Origin: Acanthaster planci
Taxonomy: Eukaryota > Echinodermata > Asteroidea > Valvatida > Acanthasteridae
Reading direction: 5' to 3'
Assembly (NCBI RefSeq): GCF_001949145.1
Contig: NW_019091531.1
Span: 7,442-23,812 of the forward strand
DNA: 16,371 nt
Positions 9,591 to 16,371 of the stretch are shown one piece after another. The notes beneath the pieces are model-generated. The model was given only the letters and a program-made list of their open reading frames with translations. It had not been told where the DNA came from and made no database searches. The translations under genes and the position numbers were made by a program. Each line of letters starts with the position of its first letter. The first letter of the stretch is position 1.

Positions 9591-9618
9591 GTTTGTTTGT
9601 TTGTTTGTTTGTTTGTTT
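9591..9618 (+). repeat. (GTTT)7 microsatellite
   Basis: Seven tandem GTTT units. On the minus strand this is (AAAC)n, which could be the A-rich tail of a retroposed element lying at higher coordinates, but no body of such an element was recognised. Minus-strand frames of 104-105 codons that end here encode runs of KQTN and are not genes. Confidence 0.9.
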
Positions 9619-9750
9619 AAGCAGGTGTGATGTCGGTATTTTGCCGTGCTTGTCTCGTTTGTTAGAATTTTCTTGACCTGCAGCCACAGCCCGCGTGCGT
9701 GCGGGCAAGCCCATTCTTTTGCTACCTTCGGGACCATGACACTGGGGCTG

Positions 9751-9920
9751 GTCCGGACAACTCGACCGTTCGCCAAGTCGATTTCGGACAACTTGACCGT
9801 TGAGACAACTCGACTGTCCGTGCGTAAAAGGGAGAGACAAGTCGACCGTTGAGACATGGTTGAGAGAAGTCGTCCGTTGAGACAAGTCATCCATTGAGAC
9901 AAGTCGTACGGTGGGATACT
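9751..9920 (+). repeat. Degenerate minisatellite, unit about 17 bp (GAGACAAGTCGTCCGTT-like)
   Basis: The words GACAACTCGACCGTT, GACAACTTGACCGTT, GAGACAAGTCGACCGTT and GAGACAAGTCATCCATT recur with roughly 17-bp spacing, most regularly at about 9865-9915. Related words (CAAGTTGCC, GTCGAGTTGCC, AAATGGTCGAG) recur at about 10261-10370. Confidence 0.65.
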
Positions 9921-10084
9921 GTCCGCTCAGCCCAGTCTTCTGCTGAGGCCACGTTGTGAAATACTATACCTTAATAATGAGATGGAATTTCACGTAGTAG
10001 ATAGGCCTAGACAAGCCTAATTTCTGATTTATAAAAGTGGTTGCCGTAGTAAGCCAATCATTGCACAATCGATCTTGCACCCAT

Positions 10085-10440
10085 GCTTACCCAGCCACTA
10101 TACACCTGCTACAGGCCAGGTGTCAGTCACTTTCCCCATTTCCACTTCGCCCCATGCCACTTTGCCCCCAACCACTTCACCCCATTTCCACTTGCCGCTC
10201 GAGTGGTTACATGTTCTTTCCAGATATGGAACTGGGAAAACGACTATGTATTATGTGTAGAGATCATATTGGTCGAATTGTCTTTCTATCAAACTCGACT
10301 TATCCTAACGGGCAACTTGGCAAATGGTCAAGTTGCCTGAAGTCGAGTTGCCAAATGGTCGAGATGTCTGACAGCCATGTACATAGCTGGGTGTCAGTCA
10401 CTGTACCCCATTTCTACTTCGTTCCATTTCAAATTGCTCC
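10085..10440 (+). repeat. Degenerate repeats with CCCCATTTCCACTT-like units and a dispersed duplication
   Basis: At about 10134-10197 a unit of 15-16 bp (CCCCATTTCCACTTCG, CCCCATGCCACTTTG and so on) recurs about four times. The segment containing GTGTCAGTCACT followed by CCCCATTT occurs at about 10120 and again at about 10390, so a block of about 70 bp seems duplicated, with the CAAGTTGCC words between. The 144-codon frame at 10037-10471 runs through this repeat and is unlikely to be coding. Confidence 0.55.
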
Positions 10441-10479
10441 AGCATCCACTGAATTTATCCTTTTCTTTTAGTGGGAAAA

Positions 10480-11205
10480 GTTCCATACACATGTACATGT
10501 ACGGATGCCAGTAATTCTTCCCTTCAGTGACTTAACCATTTCCTGCTGAACTTGTACACTTGTGCATAGAGCTATGTAATCTGCCTTAAGCAGAAGCACC
10601 TCCTCATTACCAGTCATGCCAGTAGCTGAAAAGAGCCAGGTTGGTTGGGAGAGTTCATTTTGTTGGTATTGATGCGACCTTAACACATGCACTTCATAGT
10701 TGTTTGCCAACCAGCAAAGTTCATGTACATGTACTCCTCCCACCAAAGGAGCCTGGCATTGCTGGGGAAATTGTCACCTCTCTTAGTTGCCAAAATAAAA
10801 GGAACTTTACATACATTCAGAGTCCTGAAGTTCTAACTTGGCTTTCCAAACTCCAATTCTGTTGAACAGTCATGCCCCTTGAAACAAAATGGGTGGGCAG
10901 ATTCCAAATATAACTTTATTTCATTAAAAGACTTGTATTCAAAGTTGAACGTTTGTGCTGTCCCATCCCTTCCAAGCTCCAAACATCTTTCTTTATAGCT
11001 CCGCCACCGGCGTACGTGTACATGTAAGAGGTCTGATAAAAATGATATTTTGAAATTTATTTTGCTTCAAGGTGTGTGACACACAAGATCAGCTGTTGTC
11101 AGATGAGTAAACACTGCATACGTGTATTTGCTGCCAATCCAACATTCCCGACAATAAACAATGTAGATGCACAAGGGATGACCAGTGTAGCCAGGCACCA
11201 GTGGG
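10480..11205 (+). promoter_or_regulatory. Upstream region of the TNNI3K-like gene (no defined promoter motif)
   Basis: The transcription start should lie here, but no convincing TATA box or initiator can be named. The region has several CATGTACATG-type palindromes (10489-10502, 10721-10734, about 11016-11026). An upstream ATG at 11076 opens a 62-codon frame that overlaps the gene's start codon in another frame. Confidence 0.3.
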
Positions 11206-11245
11206 ATGGGAGCCTACAAGTCCAGGCCAATGTCATCATGCTCAG
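11206..11245 (+). CDS. TNNI3K: TNNI3K-like exon 1 (residues 1-13 plus first base of codon 14)
   Basis: ATG in the context GTGGGATGG, G at -3 and +4. It ends at donor CTCAG|GTTGGT, phase 1. It encodes MGAYKSRPMSSCS. Such a short first coding exon would not be found without the family match and the exact phase fit to the next exon. Confidence 0.82.
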
Positions 11246-14200
11246 GTTGGTACACAAGTCTTAGGCCGTTTTCCAATAGTCAACTTCGTCTCCGTCTCGG
11301 GCTTCGTGTAGGAAACCAATCCCTGATTGTGGGTCTGAAGCGTTCAACTTGAAGTACATTGTACTGTAATGTTTGGCTGTTTTGCATCTTGATCTTTTGT
11401 GGCACTATCAGACTTGATATTGCACTGAAAACCTCTAAGTCAGGAAGTAAAAAAAAAACCAGTTGAAGCCTGCGACGGAGCCCAAGCCGAGTATTGGAAA
11501 ACGGCCTTAGCTCCAAGACACGAGTGGTCCTCCCTTCTCCATGTACATGTATATATGGTTTAAGTAATGCCCTCTTAATGTTCACTGTCAGAGGCACTTA
11601 CTTCAAGTGTAGCTGCGTTGAAGTTTTCTTTGACACAAATCTTCTGCATCTTTGTACTTTTCTTCAATGTATGTATACTCTTACACACACCTATTTTTAA
11701 ATGAATTGAAAAGTGCACACTTCCAAACAATCAAAATTATCCATGTTTTCCCAGACAACTGATAGGGTGTTATTGCTGTGGGAAGACATGGTTCAGTGTA
11801 TGGGTATTTCTGTTGAAACTGAGAACCCTGAGTTGACTAACTGAAAAAAATTTCTGAGAGACGGATGGATGGTTTCTTATTTCCATACCCATAAACAACA
11901 AAAAATCAGCAAAGAACAGAAAACTTAGTCCAGGAAATTCTACAAAAATGCATACTACTCTGTGTACAAACCAATGTAACATTGAGGCTTCCTCTTGAGA
12001 TGACATCACAGTGTTGCTCATAAATATGCAAATCTCATTAGCATTTAAACTAAAAAGGCATTCAAATACCCTTTGAAATAGGAAAACCAAAGTTGAAAAT
12101 AAGGTTTGCTGAGGCACAAAAAATAGATTTTACTGGTATGTAATCAAAAACATTGATTGCAGCTACGTTTTAAGTTTGGGCAAGCAGATCTGTACACATT
12201 TGAAAGATGAGTTTACATAATGTACTCATCACTCTTTTCATGCTTGGCCAATGGAGGAAGGCAAACTAGAAGTTCTTGCATTAGAATATAGTATGGTATC
12301 ATATGCTCATTTGAATGTTCACAGAGTTGTTACATCTCTGCATGGATGTTGGACAGTGGGTGCAGCATTAAAGTGTGTGCAACTCTTTGTCAGTCACAGA
12401 GGGGCACGTATGAACAGGGTTCATACCTGACTTTCATCCGAATGTGCACAAAGCAGTGGCATCTTTTTAAGGTGCTCTGCTTAACAGCTTCGGCATTATC
12501 AGTCTGTATCTTTGCCAGCCCTAAAGGCGTGCTTGTGCATAGGGTGGCCATGAACAGTTTATCCCCAATGTTTAGCACTAGTTGTTAAAAGGTTAGGCTT
12601 GTAATCTCAGGTTTCTTGCTCTCACGTCCACTCTGAAATAAGTCAAATTGATTGTTTACTTTGACAGAGGCATGGCTGAAACGAGTAAGGGACAGCTACA
12701 TCACACTGAGGGCCAGGGTCACACAGGACATGACAGTTAGCAAGGATAAGGAGCTGAGTGCATTACAGCAAGCCTGCTGGTATATAGAGAATAGTCTACC
12801 AAATCCATGGCTTATAGACATTATGACCATACCTCACATGTATTCATGATTGAGACCTGGGCCGTTTTCTAATACTCAACTTCGGCTCCGTCTCAGGCTG
12901 CAACTGTTTTTTACTGGCTGACTTTGAAGCTGTAAGCACAGTAATCAGTCTAATAGTGTCACAGAACATCGTAAGATGCAAGAAAGCCAAAAATTACAGT
13001 AATGTAATTTAAACGCTTCAGGCCCATAATCGGGGATGGGTTTTGGGAACGAAGCCTGAGAGGGAGACAAAGTTGAGTATTAGAAAACGGCCCTGAACTC
13101 TGCCGACTCCATTCATCACCGCACGCTTGCCATTTACATGTACATGTAAGGGTGTTCAGGAACATAACTTCATTGAAACTGTCACTAGGCTGACATAAGC
13201 ATGAGCAAGCATTTTCCTGTCCAAGATATGGTAAAACAAACGAAGCATGGTTTGTTTACGTTGGATAATAAATATTAGCTTCCTTAAAGTATTGCAAGTT
13301 GAAACACTTTTTCCGAGATGGAGCCGAGGAAACTAGTTTGTAAACGTCAGATACTTCAGGGAGTTGAAATCAATTATTACACAACTTTTGCTGTGGCTTC
13401 ATCTTGGTTGGCTGAAACACAAAAAGCCTTTTGCGAGTTAAATTTGAATGAAATCTGGAACACTGAGTTAACTGATTGTACATAAATTCTAGGCTTAGGA
13501 CAATGTTGCTGTACCTTGTGATTCAGGGCAATCTTGAGAGACCACTACATGAAGCTCCTTTATGCCCTTCTTATCCATTGAAAACGGTGTACATGTACAG
13601 CAAAAGCTTGCCCTAAACACGCTAAATCACAAGGTCTACATGTAGCGACAGCGTCTTCAGTTCAGGAGCTAGAAAGTTGATTGCTGATTTTTCACATGTA
13701 CTTGGGGATAAAAAGTTCCATTTTCTTTTTCTGCCCGTTTTTAGTAATGACGACATTGATGAAATCTTGCAGCTGATTAGTGAGACAAATATTCACGAAC
13801 GGACCAGCAATGGGCTGACACTACTACACCTATGTTGCTTGGATGGAGGTAATACTGTGTACACGTATACATACTCCTAACAAGTAGTGCATAAGACTGC
13901 ATGTGCATCCCGGCGGAGTCAACTAATATTGTTGTGGGTCCATGTTAAAGGGCTGCATAGGAGCCACGTATTTTTTTAATGTACATCAAGGAAAGAAGTT
14001 TTTTCAATTACTGTATGTTTCAATAGAGTGAGTTGGGGCAGTGCACCTCAAAATTGAAAATGGTGACAACAGTTCTATGTTAAAAGTATTACCAGTGATT
14101 CACAAGTTGTTTGGTGTGATCGATTGAATAGATGTTCGTTGCTTGTGGAGACCTGTGTCACTGATGGATGTTGTAAGAATTAGGGGTGAAAACTGAAGGA

Positions 14201-15851
14201 CAGTTTGACTCCAGTTTTAATTTTTAAAAAGTTGGAATAAAATTCGCCTCTTTGATAGATAATAATCTGCTTTATATGTTGATGTTGTCTTAGGTTGCAA
14301 GAGCGTCATACGTTTTCTGGCCAGGGTAGGTGCCTTTATCAACAGTCTTAGTGTACGAGGCTTCACGGCACTTCATGTCGCTAGCTTCAAGGTGAGACTT
14401 CAAGCGGCTATCGGTAATTCCAGTCCCTAATTTGAGAAGTGCAGGGGCATGTGTCTGATCAGAGACAATTTTCCAGTACCAACTCCTCCGTTTCCCCAAA
14501 CTGAATCCCTGAAGCTTTCTGGAGCACAGCCCAATAAGCCACTTGTGAGTTAAATTTGAATAAAATCTGGTACCCTGTGTTATCTGATTGCATAGGAACG
14601 TAACCATTTGAATTCCCTAGACTAAAGACACTGTTGCTATACCTCGTGACTCAGGGCAAGTTTTTGCATAGCGACCACCATCTCTGGAATGGACTGGTTC
14701 CTTCTTATCCATTCAGAATAGTGTATTGTTGCAATTCGTCTCTTATGTAACTAAGGAAAAGCTTGCCCCAAGTTACGAGGTATAGCAACAGTGGTTGTAG
14801 TATAGAGAATTCGAATTGTTATGTTCACGTGAATTTAAGCAACTCAGTGTACCAGATTTTATTCAAATTTAACTCGCAAAAGGCTTATTTGTGTCTTTAG
14901 AGGGGATATTGTGCATGTCTTTACATTCAAATTGTTGTATACAAGAATATCGTAGGGTTCATGGTCGGTTAAACATCCACAACTGATCGTGTAGAAAATA
15001 TGTAAGAGGTCATCCGAAAAAGTTGAACAAAATGGACGAGGGACCGTGATTGCAAATACGAAGACAGATATGCTTGTAGGGTGTATGTTTGTTTTCTGTA
15101 GAACCTTGAAAAAAGGGGGGAATAAATATAAACCATATGTTTCTGAAGCAACGCTCATGTTCAAAAAATGCTAGGCTACGTTTTGTTTTCTCTGAGCATG
15201 GTGAAGAAAAACGTCATTGTACCACAATCTTGCTGTATACATGCACATTTATTGTTCAGAATGCAAAATTGAATATGCCCAGTGACATTGTTCACTTCAG
15301 TTTCAAGCATTTCTGGTTTTGACAGGACATTAGCATATGCAGGTACAGCCTTATTTGCACGAGCATAGATGCACCAGTTGCAGAAGTTGCTCTGTGCAGC
15401 AAGCAAACCATCTTGTGATTCCATACAGCTCAATGGCAGAGACATATTGAAACTGGGAGACCTCTAAGTACCGTCTAAATATTTCATTGGAATAGCAAGT
15501 TGTATTGAAATTAGGTAGTCTTTCCAACTAATGCTGTACCAAATATCAGGCGAAATGCAGCCGGGAATCAGTTATAGAGTACACATGATATCGTGCATTG
15601 CATTTGTTGAGAAATGTTGGTAAGCAGCTCTGCGATACGGGTACTTAATCAGAAAGGAAAGTTCAACAGTATGTTAGCCGAGTTTTTTATGGGTTGTAAA
15701 TCTCTGTATCATTTTTTTCCCCAAATTTGTCTTGTATCAGGGTGATATCGAGTTGGTAGGGGATCTGCTGATGGGCGGGGCTGACGTAGGGCGGATGGGC
15801 TATGCCTCCATCACTGCCCTTCACTTGGCTTGCCTTTGTGGCCATGCACAG
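11206..15851 (+). CDS. TNNI3K: TNNI3K-like ankyrin-repeat kinase, 5' part (residues 1-155), gene continues beyond the window
   Basis: Five exons (11206-11245, 12668-12779, 13745-13848, 14294-14391, 15741-15851) join in phase (1,2,1,0) into one frame. The N-terminus MGAYKSRPMSSCS closely resembles the vertebrate TNNI3K start (MGNYKSRP). Residues 15-50 (AWLKRVRDSYITLRARVTQD, then SKDKELSALQQ) correspond to the coiled-coil segment of that protein. Ankyrin signatures follow: NGLTLLHLCC (73-82), RGFTALHVASFKGD (107-120) and ITALHLACLCGHAQ (142-155). Gly2 with Ser6 fits an N-myristoylation site, an inference only. In vertebrates TNNI3K is a heart-enriched serine/threonine and tyrosine kinase with ankyrin repeats before its kinase domain; more repeats and the kinase domain should lie to the right. 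No exon was recognised in the last 520 bases. Another ankyrin protein is possible, but the match in order, phase and N-terminus makes TNNI3K by far the best call. Confidence 0.87.
11264..11506 (+). mobile_element. Harbinger/Tourist-like MITE, family B copy 1, in TNNI3K-like intron 1
   Basis: The ends are GGCCGTTTTCCAATAGTCAA and, reversed, GGCCGTTTTCCAATACTCGG, an inverted repeat that continues for about 40 bp with mismatches. It is flanked by TTA on both sides (11261-11263 and 11507-11509), a 3-bp target duplication as in PIF/Harbinger elements. Length 243 bp, no transposase. Its interior aligns with the reverse complement of copy 2 (shared CTGAAGCGTT, TTTTGCATCTT, AAGTCAG words). Confidence 0.85.
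11510..12667 (+). other. TNNI3K-like intron 1, remaining part
   Basis: No further gene or repeat was recognised. It has one CATGTACATG palindrome near 11541 and several chance frames (for example 115 codons on the minus strand at 11770-12117, hydrophobic and without a domain). Confidence 0.5.
12668..12779 (+). CDS. TNNI3K: TNNI3K-like exon 2 (residues 14-50 plus two bases of codon 51)
   Basis: The acceptor is TTTGACAG|AGGCATGG, completing a GAG codon with exon 1. The donor is CTGCTG|GTATAT with GT at 12780, phase 2, which gives TG+T (Cys) with exon 3. The product is a charged helix, probably a coiled coil. The open frame continues past the donor, but that extension has no family match. Confidence 0.82.
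12860..13092 (-). mobile_element. Harbinger/Tourist-like MITE, family B copy 2, in TNNI3K-like intron 2
   Basis: The ends are GGCCGTTTTCTAATACTCAA on both strands, with longer imperfect arms. It is flanked by CTG on both sides (12857-12859 and 13093-13095). Length 233 bp. Its interior is in the opposite orientation to copy 1. The CTG target departs from the usual TTA/TAA of this superfamily but keeps the 3-bp length. Confidence 0.85.
13416..13653 (+). mobile_element. Foldback element, family C copy 1, right arm truncated
   Basis: This aligns in the same orientation with copy 2: AAAGCCTTTTGCGAG, GTTAAATTTGAAT, AAATCTGG, GTTGCTGTACCTTGTGA and CTTATCCATT in the left part, then AAGCTTGCCC and AATCACAAGGT in the start of the right arm. 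The last 100 or so bases of the right arm are missing. It ends about 90 bp before TNNI3K-like exon 3. Confidence 0.65.
13745..13848 (+). CDS. TNNI3K: TNNI3K-like exon 3 (residues 51-85 and first base of codon 86)
   Basis: The acceptor follows a T-rich tract (CGTTTTTAG|TAATGA) and the donor is GATGGAG|GTAATA. It encodes NDDIDEILQLISETNIHERT and then NGLTLLHLCCLDG, the start of the first ankyrin repeat. The next exon supplies GT to complete a glycine codon. Confidence 0.85.
14294..14391 (+). CDS. TNNI3K: TNNI3K-like exon 4 (residues 86-118)
   Basis: The acceptor is TGTCTTAG|GTTGCA and the donor is TTCAAG|GTGAGA. It encodes GCKSVIRFLARVGAFINSLS followed by VRGFTALHVASFK, the end of one ankyrin repeat and the start of the next. 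A 105-codon minus-strand frame covering this exon (14290-14607) is a shadow. Confidence 0.88.
14525..14900 (+). mobile_element. Foldback element, family C copy 2, two long inverted arms
   Basis: The left arm (about 14525-14675) and right arm (about 14755-14900) are imperfect reverse complements over roughly 140 bases. Examples are AATAAGCC with GGCTTATT, GAGTTAAATTTGAATAAAAT with its complement near 14856-14875, and GTTGCTATACCTCG with CGAGGTATAGCAAC. The loop is about 80 bases. No coding capacity. It lies in intron 4 of the TNNI3K-like gene, which is why minus-strand frames there are shadows of repeat sequence. The superfamily is not determined and no clear target duplication was seen. Confidence 0.75.
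14901..15740 (+). other. TNNI3K-like intron 4, remaining part
   Basis: AT-rich sequence with chance frames on both strands (for example 89 codons at 15176-15445 minus). No gene, RNA or repeat shared within the window was recognised. Confidence 0.5.
15741..15851 (+). CDS. TNNI3K: TNNI3K-like exon 5 (residues 119-155)
   Basis: The acceptor is TTGTATCAG|GGTGAT and the donor is GCACAG|GTATAA, phase 0, 37 codons. It encodes GDIELVGDLLMGGADVGRMG and then SITALHLACLCGHAQ: the second half of one ankyrin repeat and the first half of the next. It is more GC-rich than the flanking introns. Confidence 0.9.
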
Positions 15852-16371
15852 GTATAAAAGTAACGATTGCAGTTGTTCGTGACTTTAAAGGACATGGAGA
15901 GGAAAAAAAGAAAACACTCAGAATAGTACTCTTTCCTCTGTTGTCATTTGCTGTTGCCATTTTGGAAAATTAACTTTCCTTGATCCTCAGAAAAAACAAC
16001 AATGGAGAAAGCAAATTCCCATGCAAATCAAAAAACCCATTCACGTGCTCTGTCAGTGTTGCAGCTATGGTTGTATGAGTAAAAAAAAATAAATATATGA
16101 ATCGAAAATGATGTCATGAACCTATTAGAAACATTTAACTATAGATTAATTACACCAAAATGCATTTCAAGAAATTGACATGCACGGCAACTTGGTTACT
16201 GAGTCAAAAGTCACAGAATGTAACAGAATAAGCCGTAAGTTTTACGCAGAAATCAACGTCACAGGACGAAATGAAGAAGTCACAATCATTACTTATCAAT
16301 AATGTGTATGCATAGTCAGTAAAGATGGCATCCCCATACAGAAACCACTCATGCACATCATTTTGACAAAA
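15852..16371 (+). other. TNNI3K-like intron 5, start only
   Basis: It begins GTATAA and runs to the window edge. I looked for the next ankyrin-type exon and found none, so it must lie to the right. Confidence 0.55.

Noticed and set aside
9619-9760. Possible SINE whose tail is the (AAAC)n run on the minus strand
   Set aside because: No convincing A and B box promoter or tRNA-like head was seen, and no second copy is present in the window.
9580-9902. Minus-strand frames of 104 and 105 codons
   Set aside because: Two frames are open over the same repeats, and their ends are simply translated (AAAC)n microsatellite (KQTNKQTN).
9751-9920. CRISPR-like array from regularly spaced short words
   Set aside because: The repeats are degenerate and adjacent with no unique spacers of constant length, and the DNA is clearly from an animal.
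10037-10471. 144-codon plus-strand open frame, the longest in the window
   Set aside because: It runs through degenerate minisatellite sequence, has no domain, and overlapping frames are equally open, as expected of repeats lacking stop codons.
11770-12117. 115-codon hydrophobic minus-strand frame
   Set aside because: It lies in an intron of the plus-strand gene in AT-rich DNA; its Phe/Leu-rich composition reflects A-rich sequence on the plus strand and no domain or splice partner was found.
12780-12849. Extension of the TNNI3K-like exon 2 frame to the stop
   Set aside because: The donor at 12780 gives an exact phase 2 join to exon 3 and restores the family order; the extension has no match.
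14290-14607. 105-codon minus-strand frame
   Set aside because: It is a shadow of the ankyrin exon at 14294-14391 and runs into the left arm of the foldback element.

Overview
This is eukaryotic nuclear DNA from an animal. It has spliced genes with GT-AG introns, is fairly AT-rich, and carries several families of old transposons. No bacterial-style genes, rRNA, tRNA or CRISPR array were seen. The two genes recognised have animal orthologues (METTL27 and TNNI3K). The repeat texture (many TAGGCCTA and CATGTACATG palindromes, a DIRS-type retroelement) suggests a marine invertebrate, perhaps an echinoderm, hemichordate or amphioxus. The species group is inferred from texture and is uncertain.

Left part (1-2224): no gene recognised. 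It holds two copies of a short inverted-repeat DNA transposon, called family A here. The first is interrupted by about 530 bp of other sequence. The second ends about 25 bp before the start codon of the first gene.

Gene 1 (2247-5539, + strand): a complete five-exon gene for a 224-residue class I SAM-dependent methyltransferase of the METTL27 (WBSCR27) type. All exon phases fit. A third, intact family A copy lies in intron 3 in the opposite orientation to the second copy.

Middle part (5540-11205): a gene-poor interval. It contains a decayed, 5'-truncated and internally deleted DIRS-type retroelement on the minus strand (about 7500-9355), with reverse transcriptase, RNase H and tyrosine recombinase remnants. 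After it come a (GTTT)n microsatellite and degenerate minisatellites (9751-10440).

Gene 2 (11206 to beyond 15851, + strand): the 5' part of an orthologue of TNNI3K, a cardiac ankyrin-repeat kinase in vertebrates. Five exons encode the first 155 residues: a short MGxYKSRP N-terminus, a probable coiled coil and the first ankyrin repeats. The rest of the ankyrin array and the kinase domain must lie to the right of the window. Its introns carry two copies of a Harbinger/Tourist-like MITE with 3-bp target duplications and two copies of a long-armed foldback element.

The two genes have no evident functional link. I saw no new multi-gene system. The notable points are the two reconstructed genes and the way mobile elements sit against a start codon and against splice donors.
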